9,196 bases of DNA from contig JAGXHO010000027.1 in NCBI GenBank assembly GCA_024636105.1, forward strand, positions 1 to 9,196. The letters are read 5' to 3'. Source of the DNA: Trueperaceae bacterium (GTDB lineage Bacteria; Deinococcota; Deinococci; Deinococcales; Trueperaceae). Positions 1-5,607 of this stretch are shown here, one piece after another (position 1 is the stretch's first letter; each line of letters begins with the position of its first letter). The position numbers and the translations under genes were made by a program. The notes under the pieces were generated by a model, which was not told where the DNA came from, searched no databases, and was given only the letters and a program-made list of their open reading frames with translations.

Positions 1-104
1 AGCTCGATGGCGCCCTGCCAGGTGCCGACGGGGTCGGTCTGCGCGAAGGCGGCGCCGGCGAGCAGCGCGGCAATCAGGGCCAAGGCGCGGAGTGAGCGGG
101 TCAT
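1..104 (-). CDS. Secreted protein, 5' end only (window edge)
   Basis: The reverse strand starts at an ATG (104-102) and reads through the window edge for 34 complete codons. It gives MTRSLRALALIAALLAGAAF followed by AQTDPVGTWQGAIEL. This is a standard Sec signal peptide: Arg near the N-terminus, a hydrophobic core of about 15 residues, and a likely cleavage AFA|Q at about residue 21. The mature start, with DPVGTWQGAIEL, resembles the opening of many secreted hydrolases (alpha/beta-hydrolase or beta-lactamase-like) in which a G-T-W-x-G segment follows the signal. That resemblance is too short to assign an activity. The start codon overlaps the stop of the upstream RHH gene as ATGA, so the two are translationally coupled in one operon with the SPFH gene. 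The rest lies outside the window. Confidence 0.7.
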   Translation of the reverse strand, partial: MTRSLRALALIAALLAGAAFAQTDPVGTWQGAIE

Positions 105-358
105 AGGGGGTCGTCCTCCTCGGGGGTCGCGGACGCGGGGGCGTTCGACGGGGGTTGGGGGGCCTTGGGCGGGCGGCCACGCTGGGGCAAGGGGCCCGCC
201 CCTTTGGGCAACCGTCCGGCCTGGGCGAGCGCGCGCCGCAGCAGGTACTCGACGTGCGCGTTGGTGCTTCGGAGCTCGTCCGCTGCCCAGCGCGCCACCG
301 CGTCGTGCACGGCGGGATCGAGCCGAAGCAAGACCGGCTTGCGCTCCTTGGGGCTCAT
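101..358 (-). CDS. Small ribbon-helix-helix (Arc/CopG-like) DNA-binding protein
   Basis: This is an 85-residue protein. Residues 7-48 have the RHH pattern: a short strand (KPVLLRLDP), helix A (PAVHDAVARWAADE), a turn (LRSTNA) and helix B (HVEYLLRRALAQAG). Residues 49-85 are a Pro/Ala/Arg-rich and then acidic tail that is probably disordered. RHH proteins dimerise, and the paired strands read the DNA major groove; many are autorepressors or antitoxins. No toxin gene lies beside it here. From memory of the family, very similar small RHH proteins sit directly downstream of SPFH genes of this subtype in other high-GC bacteria, so it is more likely the operon regulator than an antitoxin. ATG 358 is the only usable start in frame. 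Its nearest Shine-Dalgarno (GGAGGA, 385-380) is about 21 nt away and instead serves a 5-codon mini-ORF that ends on this ATG. Its stop overlaps the next gene (ATGA). Confidence 0.8.
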   Translation of the reverse strand: MSPKERKPVLLRLDPAVHDAVARWAADELRSTNAHVEYLLRRALAQAGRLPKGAGPLPQRGRPPKAPQPPSNAPASATPEEDDPL

Positions 359-372
359 GGTCGGCGTTGCAC
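355..372 (-). CDS. Five-codon leader mini-ORF coupled to the RHH gene
   Basis: On the minus strand, GGAGGA (385-380) is followed after 7 nt by GTG (372-370), then four sense codons (Q-R-R-P) and TGA (357-355). That TGA overlaps the ATG of the RHH gene (358-356) as ATGA. The good Shine-Dalgarno fits this mini-ORF and not the RHH start. The sequence therefore suggests that ribosomes load at the GTG, terminate, and restart on the RHH gene. This is seen in the sequence only, and translation is an inference. The alternative is that the RHH gene uses the distant Shine-Dalgarno directly or is read by coupling from the SPFH stop at 425-423. Confidence 0.4.
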   Translation of the reverse strand: MQRRP

Positions 373-422
373 GGGCGGTTCCTCCAGGGACAGGCGCCTT
401 GGGTGGCGGTGCGAAGCTGGGC

Positions 423-1337
423 TCAGTAGAGCGTGCCGGTGTTCACGACGGGTTGGGTGGCCTGGTGGCCGCACAGCACCACGAGCAGGTTGCTGACCAT
501 CGCCGCCTTGCGCTCGTCGTCGAGCACGACCACGTCGCGCTCCTGCAGGCGGTCGAGCGCGGTCTCGACCATGCCGACGGCGCCCTCGACGATCAGCTGC
601 CGCGCCGCGACGATCGCGCTCGCCTGTTGGCGCTGCAGCATCGCCTGGGCGATCTCCTGGGCGTAGGCGAGGTGGGTGATGCGCGACTCGATGATCGTGA
701 CCCCGGCCGCCTCGACGCGCGCCGAGACCTCGGCCGAGAGCCGCTCGGTGATCTCCTCGGCGTCGTCGCGCAGCGACAGCTGGTCGGCGCCGTGGGCGTC
801 GTACGGGAACGAGTTGGCCACGTGGCGCACGGCGGTCTCGGCCTGGATGCTGACGTACTCCACGAAGTCGTCGACCTCGAAGCTCGCTCGCGCGGTGTCG
901 GCCACTTGCCAGACCACCACGGCGGCGATCTCGATCGGGTTGCCGTCGGCGTCGTTCACCTTGAGGGTGCTGGTCTCGTGGTTGCGGATGCGGGTGCTGA
1001 CCTTCTTGCGCGTGGTGAACGGGTTGACGAAGCGCAGGCCGTCGTCGCGCAGGGTGCCGACGTAGCGCCCGAGGAACTGCAGGACGCGCGCCTCGCGCGG
1101 GGCGACCACGGTCAGCCCGCCGAAAGCGAGGCCGGCGGCGATCAAGGCCGCCGCCGCGAGCGCGAGCGGCAGCGCCACCGAGGTGGCCGACTGGACCGCT
1201 TCGACGGTCATCCAGACGCTCACGCCGGTCAGGGCGATCGCGGCGGCGAGCACCGGTAGGCCCGGCAGCGCGTGCGCGCCGCGTTCGCGAACCTGCGGCT
1301 CGGGTAGGGATCGGACGAAGGGGGTGGCGTCGGGCAT
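423..1337 (-). CDS. SPFH/band-7 domain membrane protein
   Basis: This is a 304-residue protein. Two hydrophobic segments near the N-terminus (about residues 26-47 and 53-77) make a membrane hairpin. They are followed by an SPFH/band-7 domain (about 75-240) with [19 protein letters not shown], a [19 protein letters not shown] segment, and [14 protein letters not shown] at 132-145. A charged helical stretch (190-260) then leads to a conserved-looking tail ending VVNTGTLY. Proteins of this family (stomatin, prohibitin, flotillin, HflK/C relatives) oligomerise into membrane-associated rings or microdomains. The exact role of this subtype is not established. The length and C-terminal tail match close relatives in Streptomyces as I remember them. 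The start is set by AGGAGGGA (1353-1346), 8 nt before ATG 1337. It is the first gene of the operon with the RHH and secreted genes, and an AT-rich repeat region upstream is a candidate control site. Confidence 0.9.
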   Translation of the reverse strand: MPDATPFVRSLPEPQVRERGAHALPGLPVLAAAIALTGVSVWMTVEAVQSATSVALPLALAAAALIAAGLAFGGLTVVAPREARVLQFLGRYVGTLRDDGLRFVNPFTTRKKVSTRIRNHETSTLKVNDADGNPIEIAAVVVWQVADTARASFEVDDFVEYVSIQAETAVRHVANSFPYDAHGADQLSLRDDAEEITERLSAEVSARVEAAGVTIIESRITHLAYAQEIAQAMLQRQQASAIVAARQLIVEGAVGMVETALDRLQERDVVVLDDERKAAMVSNLLVVLCGHQATQPVVNTGTLY

Positions 1338-1376
1338 CGGTTGGGTCCCTCCTAAGGACCGGGCGCATGCTGCGTC

Positions 1377-1403
1377 GGTATCAAAACGATATCACATTGA
1401 TTT
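1377..1403 (-). promoter_or_regulatory. Candidate operator: 11-bp-spaced TGATAYC direct repeats upstream of SPFH operon
   Basis: In an otherwise very GC-rich region, 1377-1403 is an AT-rich island. Read on the minus strand it contains TGATATC (1394-1388) and TGATACC (1383-1377), two 7-bp direct repeats that start 11 bp apart, one helical turn. A TANNNT box (TATCGT, 1391-1386) lies inside and would start transcription about 40 nt before the SPFH Shine-Dalgarno/start region. Paired subsites spaced about one turn are typical of RHH operators, and an RHH gene lies in this operon. Binding is an inference. Confidence 0.45.
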
Positions 1404-1435
1404 GGGGCCCGTGAAGCCCCGAGAGAGCGGCGTGC

Positions 1436-1441
1436 TAGCTT
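1436..1441 (+). promoter_or_regulatory. -10 box (TAGCTT) for the leaderless 54-aa gene
   Basis: TAGCTT ends 6 nt before ATG 1448 and is preceded by TGC, giving an extended -10 look (TGCTAGCTT). No clear -35 and no Shine-Dalgarno is visible. The same box-to-start spacing recurs at four other plus-strand starts in the window. Confidence 0.55.
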
Positions 1442-1447
1442 CCCGCC

Positions 1448-1612
1448 ATGGAGAAGCTCCCGACCCTGATGCTGTTCTCGGCGGTGGTCCTCTTCGCCGC
1501 CGCCGTCGCGGCGTACGTCGCCGACCAGACGATCTTGGCGCTCGCGCTCCTGGCCACGGCGATCGGCGATGCCGCGGTCGCGCTGTGGTTCAGGTCGCGC
1601 GGACGCACCTGA
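1448..1612 (+). CDS. 54-residue two-helix membrane protein
   Basis: ATG 1448 to TGA 1612 encodes 54 residues: MEKLPTLMLFSAVVLFAAAV, then a short polar turn (AYVADQT), a second hydrophobic run (ILALALLATAIGDAAVALWF), and a basic end RSRGRT. This is two transmembrane helices with a short loop, and the positive C-terminus predicts both ends facing the cytoplasm. The third codon positions are almost all G or C, which argues for a real gene. The -10 box TAGCTT 6 nt upstream supports this exact start and leaderless translation. It is divergent from the SPFH operon and followed 81 nt later by the lipoprotein gene. I do not recognise a family. It could be a small structural or regulatory membrane peptide. 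Confidence 0.65.
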   Translation: MEKLPTLMLFSAVVLFAAAVAAYVADQTILALALLATAIGDAAVALWFRSRGRT

Positions 1613-1645
1613 GCCCGGCAGCGCGCGGCGGCGCGCAACTGACCA

Positions 1646-1685
1646 TTGCCCGGCTCCTGCCCCCTGCTACGTTGCAGGTGGAGGT
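1646..1685 (+). promoter_or_regulatory. Promoter with palindrome and ribosome binding site for the lipoprotein gene
   Basis: TTGCCC (1646-1651) and TACGTT (1668-1673) are spaced 16 nt and make a fair -35/-10 pair, with TGC before the -10. The -10 lies inside the imperfect palindrome CCTGCTACGTTGCAGG (1663-1678), with 5-bp outer arms and an ACGT centre. A strong Shine-Dalgarno GGAGGT (1680-1685) sits 8 nt before ATG 1694, so the leader would be only about 14 nt. Confidence 0.5.
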
Positions 1686-1693
1686 AGACAACC

Positions 1694-2104
1694 ATGCAAC
1701 GCACCTGGATCCTCTGGATGATCCCGTTCATGCTCACCCTCGCCGCCTGCGCCCCGAGCGCGCGGACGGTGCCCGCGGCGGAACCCGTTTTCTACGCGGC
1801 CGCGCCGCTCGCCGTCATGGGCGCGGCGATCGAGGCGATCTCGACGGCCCCCGGCGTGGACGACTCGACCGGCTGGTTGATCACCGACGCCGACACGCAA
1901 GGCGGGTTCGTCCGCGCCGAGACCGAGGTGACGACGTCCGGCGGTCTGTTCCAGCGCGCCTCGACCCGGATGGAGTGGGTCACCGTCGTCGTAACGGCCG
2001 CCGGCGAGAACCGGTCGCAGGTGATCGTCCAGAATACGGGCGGCGCCGTGGCCTTGGCGACGCGCGTCCGCGCCGCACTCCAGTCGGCGTTCGGTTTGAA
2101 CTGA
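1694..2104 (+). CDS. Small lipoprotein of unknown function
   Basis: This is a 136-residue protein. Residues 1-19 are a lipoprotein signal ending in the lipobox L-A-A-C (Cys19), followed by a flexible Ala/Pro linker. The mature part (about 30-136) has an amphipathic helix (LAVMGAAIEAIS), then WLITDADTQGGFVRAETEV, a strand pair around MEWVTVVVTAAGENRSQVIV, and a final helix ATRVRAALQSAF. This alternation suggests a small alpha-beta domain exposed outside the cytoplasmic membrane. No catalytic motif is visible and I do not recognise the family with confidence. The start is fixed by GGAGGT 8 nt upstream. It converges tail-to-tail with the DUF6544-like gene, with 19 bp between the stops. Confidence 0.8.
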   Translation: MQRTWILWMIPFMLTLAACAPSARTVPAAEPVFYAAAPLAVMGAAIEAISTAPGVDDSTGWLITDADTQGGFVRAETEVTTSGGLFQRASTRMEWVTVVVTAAGENRSQVIVQNTGGAVALATRVRAALQSAFGLN

Positions 2105-2123
2105 CGGGCACGGCCGGTCGGCC

Positions 2124-2936
2124 TCAGGGCCCCCGGCCGCGCAGCGCTTCCGCGACGTCGACGCCGTAGACCACCTCTTCGACGCGAAACTCCGCCCACG
2201 GGGCGCCATCGCCGAACCAGGTTAGGGCGCCATCGGTCATGAGGGTGCGGCCATCGACCTCACCCCAGGCGCGCGCGTGGCTGATCCAGAGCGTCTTGGC
2301 GTCGTCGTCGGCTCCTCGGTAGCGCATCGCCGCGACCAACGTCGGTCGACCGCTCGTCGGGTCGAAGTGGACGACGAGACGCTCGTCGCCATCGGGCCCG
2401 GGCACCACCAACAGCGCGGTCGCCGCGTCGACCGGTTCCCACCGAACCCGAGGGTCCGTGACGAACAGCGCCGGGAACCAGAGCGACTCCGCCCAGAGCC
2501 CGAGGTTGGCCGCCTGGTCGACCTTCGGCTCGCCCTCGGTGACGCCGACCGGCAGCTCCAGGCGGGCGTTCCCATCGACGAACCACTCGTTCACCCGCAG
2601 CAGCGGCAGGCCGAAGAGGGTGGTGTCGAGGTAGTGGCGGTAGGCGTTCCCCGCATCGTGGACGAAGCGGAACCGACCTTGGAAGGTGATGCCCATGAGG
2701 CGCAGCGTCGCTCGACCGCTGATCACGGCGCTCTCGACGACGGGCACCGCCTCGCCGTAGAGGTCGCGGTACCAGCGCGCGACGGGCGCGGGCAGACCGT
2801 CCGGTAGCGGCACCGTCGCGAGCGTCGGCTCAGTGCCGGCGAAGCGGGGGAGCGGTTTCGGCGCGATGCGCAGCCCGATCGCCACCGCGGCGATCGCGGC
2901 GACCAAGGCGAGGACCACGATCCAAAGGACCTTCAC
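2124..2936 (-). CDS. Membrane-anchored DUF6544-like protein
   Basis: This is a 270-residue protein with one N-terminal transmembrane helix (about residues 4-24, [20 protein letters not shown]). A large predicted extracytoplasmic domain follows, with a segment [15 protein letters not shown] (48-62), many beta-strand-like stretches, and Trp-rich motifs such as [10 protein letters not shown] and [15 protein letters not shown]. The order of features (proline-based P-A-P-V-x-R-[WY] start, W-x-P-x-L-x mid-domain, late W-x-x-x-x-G-x-x-[LP] segment) matches my memory of the DUF6544 family, whose function is unknown. The start is GTG 2936, chosen because GGAGGT (2948-2943) lies 6 nt upstream and translation upstream of it is out of character. 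A TACCCT box (2960-2955) lies just before it. It is transcribed divergently from the IMPase-family gene. Confidence 0.75.
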   Translation of the reverse strand: MKVLWIVVLALVAAIAAVAIGLRIAPKPLPRFAGTEPTLATVPLPDGLPAPVARWYRDLYGEAVPVVESAVISGRATLRLMGITFQGRFRFVHDAGNAYRHYLDTTLFGLPLLRVNEWFVDGNARLELPVGVTEGEPKVDQAANLGLWAESLWFPALFVTDPRVRWEPVDAATALLVVPGPDGDERLVVHFDPTSGRPTLVAAMRYRGADDDAKTLWISHARAWGEVDGRTLMTDGALTWFGDGAPWAEFRVEEVVYGVDVAEALRGRGP

Positions 2937-3051
2937 GCGTTCACCTCCGCGGGGAGGGTACCGGTGGCCCGCACGGCGCGGAAGGGGGGATGGTCCCGGC
3001 CCCACCCCGAGCGTTGCCGGGCCGGGCGGACGCGCTGCGGACCGCGCGTCG

Positions 3052-3057
3052 TACGAT
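3052..3057 (+). promoter_or_regulatory. -10 box (TACGAT) for the leaderless IMPase-family gene
   Basis: TACGAT ends 6 nt before GTG 3064, so transcription would begin at or within a base or two of the start codon. There is no Shine-Dalgarno upstream. This decides the start at 3064 over in-frame starts further upstream. Confidence 0.6.
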
Positions 3058-3063
3058 CGACCC

Positions 3064-3909
3064 GTGTCCGACGCTCCTGCCCCCACCGCCTTCGACCTCC
3101 CGCACCTGCTCGCCCTCAAGGACGCCATCGCGCCGCACGCGCTCGCGGCCGGCCGGTGGGCGCGCGACCTGGCGGCCCGGCACCACGCCGGCGAGGACGT
3201 GCTGGACGTGGCGTCCAAGACCAGCCCGGGCGACGTGGTCACCTTCGGCGACGCCGAGGTGCAGCGGCGCCTGGTGACGGCGCTGCGCCGTGTGGCGCCC
3301 GAGATCGGCTTCCTGGGCGAGGAGGGCCTCGACGAGTCCGTGGTGGGTGCGCCCACGTGGGTGATCGACCCGATCGACGGCACCCACAACTTCGTTCGCG
3401 GAGCGGGCTCGTTCTGCGTCTCGATCGGGCTGGTGGTGGAGGGCGAGAGCGTGCTGGGCGTGATCTACGACGCGGGCGAGGACGCCCTGTATTGGGCCGT
3501 CCAGGGCGGTGGCGCGTGGCGCGAGAGCGTCCGCCTCCGTACGGGCGAGCCACGCTCGATGGCGTACGCGCTCGTGGCGACGAACTTCACCGCCGAGTCG
3601 GCGCGCAACCCCGAGCACGTGGCCGCCTTCGGCGCGCTCGCGGCCGCGACCGCCGGCGTGCGCTCCAGCGGCGCCTGCTGCCACGATTTCTGCCGCTTCG
3701 CCGCGGGCCGCATCGACCTGTTCTGGCAGTCGGGCCTCAAGGCCTGGGACGTGGCCGCCGGACTGGTGATCGTGCGCGAGGCCGGTGGCGATTGGGCGTT
3801 CGACGGCGAGCCGGGCGACTGGCTGCGGTCGCCCGGGCTCACGGTCTTCTTCGGCCAGCCGGCCTTGGTCGCCGAGGGTCTGGCGCTCTGGCGGACCGCT
3901 CAGGGCTGA
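3064..3909 (+). CDS. Inositol-monophosphatase-family phosphatase
   Basis: This is a 281-residue protein, the usual size for the family. It carries the Mg-dependent phosphatase motifs: [11 protein letters not shown] (57-67), GEEG with the metal-binding Glu (85-88), the core [12 protein letters not shown] (99-110, Asp102 and Asp105), and the C-terminal metal site AWDVAAG (227-233, Asp229). The family removes phosphate from inositol monophosphates. Close relatives act on histidinol phosphate, fructose-1,6-bisphosphate or 3'-phosphoadenosine phosphate. The substrate cannot be told from sequence alone, and no histidine or inositol genes sit nearby. The cluster GACCHDFC (203-210) lies where relatives often have G-S-A-A-x-D-x-C and is slightly unusual. 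The enzyme is probably cytoplasmic. It appears leaderless and alone, converging with the epimerase-like gene. Confidence 0.9.
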   Translation: MSDAPAPTAFDLPHLLALKDAIAPHALAAGRWARDLAARHHAGEDVLDVASKTSPGDVVTFGDAEVQRRLVTALRRVAPEIGFLGEEGLDESVVGAPTWVIDPIDGTHNFVRGAGSFCVSIGLVVEGESVLGVIYDAGEDALYWAVQGGGAWRESVRLRTGEPRSMAYALVATNFTAESARNPEHVAAFGALAAATAGVRSSGACCHDFCRFAAGRIDLFWQSGLKAWDVAAGLVIVREAGGDWAFDGEPGDWLRSPGLTVFFGQPALVAEGLALWRTAQG

Positions 3910-3924
3910 GCCCTAGCTACGGCG

Positions 3925-4887
3925 TCAGCGGGCGTCCCAGGCGGCCAGCAACTCGGCCTCGGCCGCGTCGTCGAGCCCTGCGCTGGCGGTGCCCGCCGCG
4001 TCGTGCCACGCGAGCGTCGCGCGGACGGAGTCGGCGACGTCGCGGTGCGTGAGCCCGAGCTCGTGGGCGCGCGCCAGCGAGTACGGTGCCGCCTCGCGGA
4101 AGCTGGCCGACGAGGCCATCGGGAAGCCGCCGAGGGCGTCGCGGGCGGCGACCCAGTCGCGGTCGAGCCAGACGGGCATCGCATCGCTGGCGGTGGTCTC
4201 GGACGCGATGCGCAGGACCTCGCCCCACGTGGTGGGCTCGGCCGGGCCGCTCGCGTTCACCGCGCCGGTGGCGTCCGAGGCGCACAAGCCGACCACGAAG
4301 GTCCCTAGGTCGCGCACGTCGACGAAGGCGGTCGGGACCTCGGGGTCGCCCACGGCCGCCACCCGACCGCCGCGGCGCACGCGCCGGAGCCAGGAGGCGA
4401 AGCGATCGGTGTAGTCGTCGGGGCCGACGACGTAGGTGGGGCGCACGTGCAGGACGGAGCCGTCGAAGGCGGCCTCGGCCGCGCGCTCGCACGCCACCTT
4501 GAGGCCGCCGTACGTCTCGCCGGTCACCTCCTCGACGTCGGGCGCCGGCGGCTCGCGCAGCGGCGCGTTCTCGGCGGTCTCGGGGGCCGGGTCGCGGTAG
4601 GCGGCCGCGGTCGACACGAACAGGTAGCGCCCGGCGCGCCCGTTCAGGTGGGCGATCGCTTCCCGCACCTGCCGGGGCACGTAGGCGCTGACGTCGACGA
4701 CCGCGTCCCAGCGGTCGGTCTCGAGCGCCGAGAGGTCGCCGTCGCGGTCGCCGAGGAGCGAGCGCACCCCGTCGGGCGCAGCGCTGTGGCCGCGGTGGAA
4801 GACGTCGACCTGGTGGCCGGCGGCGAGCGCCGCGCGGACGATGTGCAGGCCGACGAAGCGGGTACCGCCGAGGACGAGCATGCGCAT
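3925..4887 (-). CDS. NAD(P)-dependent epimerase/dehydratase-family protein
   Basis: This is a 320-residue protein of the extended short-chain dehydrogenase type. The N-terminus MRMLVLGGTRFVG (1-13) is the dinucleotide-binding G-G-T-R-F-x-G variant, followed by VDVFHRG (27-33). VSTAAAYRD (91-99) gives the Ser/Thr region, and YGGLK (126-130) supplies the catalytic Tyr-x-x-x-Lys. LHVRPTYVVGPDDYTDR (146-162) is the usual substrate-domain entry. The GGTRFVG subgroup contains sugar-nucleotide epimerase and reductase-like proteins, often of unknown substrate. The start is ATG 4887 with GGAGGT (4898-4893) only about 5 nt away. The second ATG at 4881 is an alternative with about 11-nt spacing. A TACCCT -10 box (4922-4917) is upstream. 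It is a single gene, divergent from mazEF. Confidence 0.88.
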   Translation of the reverse strand: MRMLVLGGTRFVGLHIVRAALAAGHQVDVFHRGHSAAPDGVRSLLGDRDGDLSALETDRWDAVVDVSAYVPRQVREAIAHLNGRAGRYLFVSTAAAYRDPAPETAENAPLREPPAPDVEEVTGETYGGLKVACERAAEAAFDGSVLHVRPTYVVGPDDYTDRFASWLRRVRRGGRVAAVGDPEVPTAFVDVRDLGTFVVGLCASDATGAVNASGPAEPTTWGEVLRIASETTASDAMPVWLDRDWVAARDALGGFPMASSASFREAAPYSLARAHELGLTHRDVADSVRATLAWHDAAGTASAGLDDAAEAELLAAWDAR

Positions 4888-4965
4888 GGGGACCTCCAGG
4901 GGTCGGGGGATGGGCCAGGGTACGGGGTCGCGACCGTGGGGGCTCCAGCAACCCGCCGCCGTGTC

Positions 4966-4990
4966 TACGATGTATCATCGTCGTGGAGGT
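4966..4990 (+). promoter_or_regulatory. mazEF promoter with 15-bp palindromic operator candidate
   Basis: ACGATGTATCATCGT (4967-4981) is a perfect palindrome with 6-bp arms and a TAT centre. It overlaps two possible -10 boxes, TACGAT (4966-4971) and TATCAT (4973-4978). GGAGGT (4985-4990) follows and lies 6 nt before the mazE GTG. MazE-MazF complexes are known to repress their own promoter by binding palindromic sites, so this is the natural operator candidate. It has not been matched to a known site. Confidence 0.6.
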
Positions 4991-4996
4991 GACCGC

Positions 4997-5236
4997 GTGA
5001 AGGCGAAGGTCCAACGTTGGGGCAACAGCCTCGCGATCCGCATCCCCAAGGCGTACGCCGTCGACCTGCGGGTGGACGCGGGGTCCGTGATCGACCTCGA
5101 CATCGTCGAGGCGAAGCTCGTCGTCACGCCCGAGGCCGAGGTGCCCACGCTCGATGCGCTCCTCGCGGGCGTCACGCCCGAGAACGTGCACGCCGAGACC
5201 GACGTCGGGGCGGCGGTCGGCCGCGAGGCGTGGTGA
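4997..5236 (+). CDS. mazE: MazE-family antitoxin
   Basis: This is a 79-residue protein. The N-terminal half is an AbrB/MazE-type swapped-hairpin DNA-binding domain, KVQRWGNSLAIRIPKAYAVD (4-23) then VDLRVDAGSVIDLDIVEAKLVVTP. The C-terminal tail LDALLAGVTPENVHAETDVG and final REAW closely follow the E. coli MazE tail, which wraps around and inhibits MazF. The antitoxin neutralises the toxin and, with it, represses the operon. The start is GTG 4997 with GGAGGT 6 nt upstream; longer versions starting at upstream ATGs would read through the palindrome and promoter. Its TGA overlaps the mazF start as GTGA, which couples synthesis of the pair and favours the antitoxin being made first. Confidence 0.92.
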   Translation: MKAKVQRWGNSLAIRIPKAYAVDLRVDAGSVIDLDIVEAKLVVTPEAEVPTLDALLAGVTPENVHAETDVGAAVGREAW

Positions 5237-5574
5237 CGACCACCGAGTACGTGCCCGACCGCGGCGACGTCGTCTGGCTCTCGTTCGAACCGCAGGCGGG
5301 TCGGGAGCAGGCTGGGCGTCGGCCCGCCCTCGTGCTGACGGCCGCTGCATACCAGCAGGTGGTGGGGCTAGCGCTGTGCTGCCCCATCACGCGGCGGGCG
5401 AAGGGATACCCGTTCGAGGTGGCGCTGCCCGAGGGGATGGCGGTGGCAGGCGTCGTGCTCGCCGACCACGTGAAGAGCCTCGACTGGCGTGCTCGCGCGG
5501 CAGAGCTCGCGGACCACGTGCCGCCAGCGGTTACGGCGCGCGTCATCAACCTGATCGGGAGGCTCCTGGGCTGA
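5233..5574 (+). CDS. mazF: MazF-family endoribonuclease toxin
   Basis: This is a 113-residue protein, essentially the same length as E. coli MazF (111). YVPDRGDVVWLSFEPQAGRE (6-25) and EQAGRRPALVL carry the catalytic Glu25 and Arg30. PITRRAKGYPFEV (51-63) carries the conserved Thr and the KGYPFEV core, and VVLADHVKSLDWRAR (74-88) is the conserved D-[HQ]-V-K-S-x-D-W-R-A-R block. MazF cuts mRNA at short specific sequences, stopping translation and growth when not held by MazE. All key residues are intact, so the toxin should be active. The start is GTG 5233, overlapping the mazE stop; GTG 5230, one codon earlier, is equally possible. The gene ends 33 bp before the convergent permease gene, and no terminator is clear. 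Confidence 0.93.
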   Translation: MTTTEYVPDRGDVVWLSFEPQAGREQAGRRPALVLTAAAYQQVVGLALCCPITRRAKGYPFEVALPEGMAVAGVVLADHVKSLDWRARAAELADHVPPAVTARVINLIGRLLG

Positions 5575-5607
5575 GAGCGGCACCGCGAACCCGGTCGCCC
5601 GGCGTGC

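Noticed and set aside
101..358. RHH gene as the antitoxin of a toxin-antitoxin pair
   Set aside because: Neither neighbour resembles a toxin: one is an SPFH membrane protein and the other carries a Sec signal peptide. A regulator role for the operon is more economical.
165..1259. 364-codon plus-strand open frame opposite the SPFH gene
   Set aside because: It is antisense to a well-supported SPFH gene and consists of His/Asp/Arg-rich repeats typical of a codon-aligned shadow.
3902..3914. AGGGC-TGA-GCCCT hairpin as a terminator between the IMPase and epimerase genes
   Set aside because: The stem is only 5 bp with a 3-nt loop and no T-run follows. The convergent stops are 15 bp apart and leave no room for a proper terminator.
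3917..5350. 477-codon minus-strand open frame over the epimerase and mazEF
   Set aside because: It is a shadow of the epimerase gene in another frame, rich in Arg/Ala/Pro, and crosses the opposite-strand mazEF pair.
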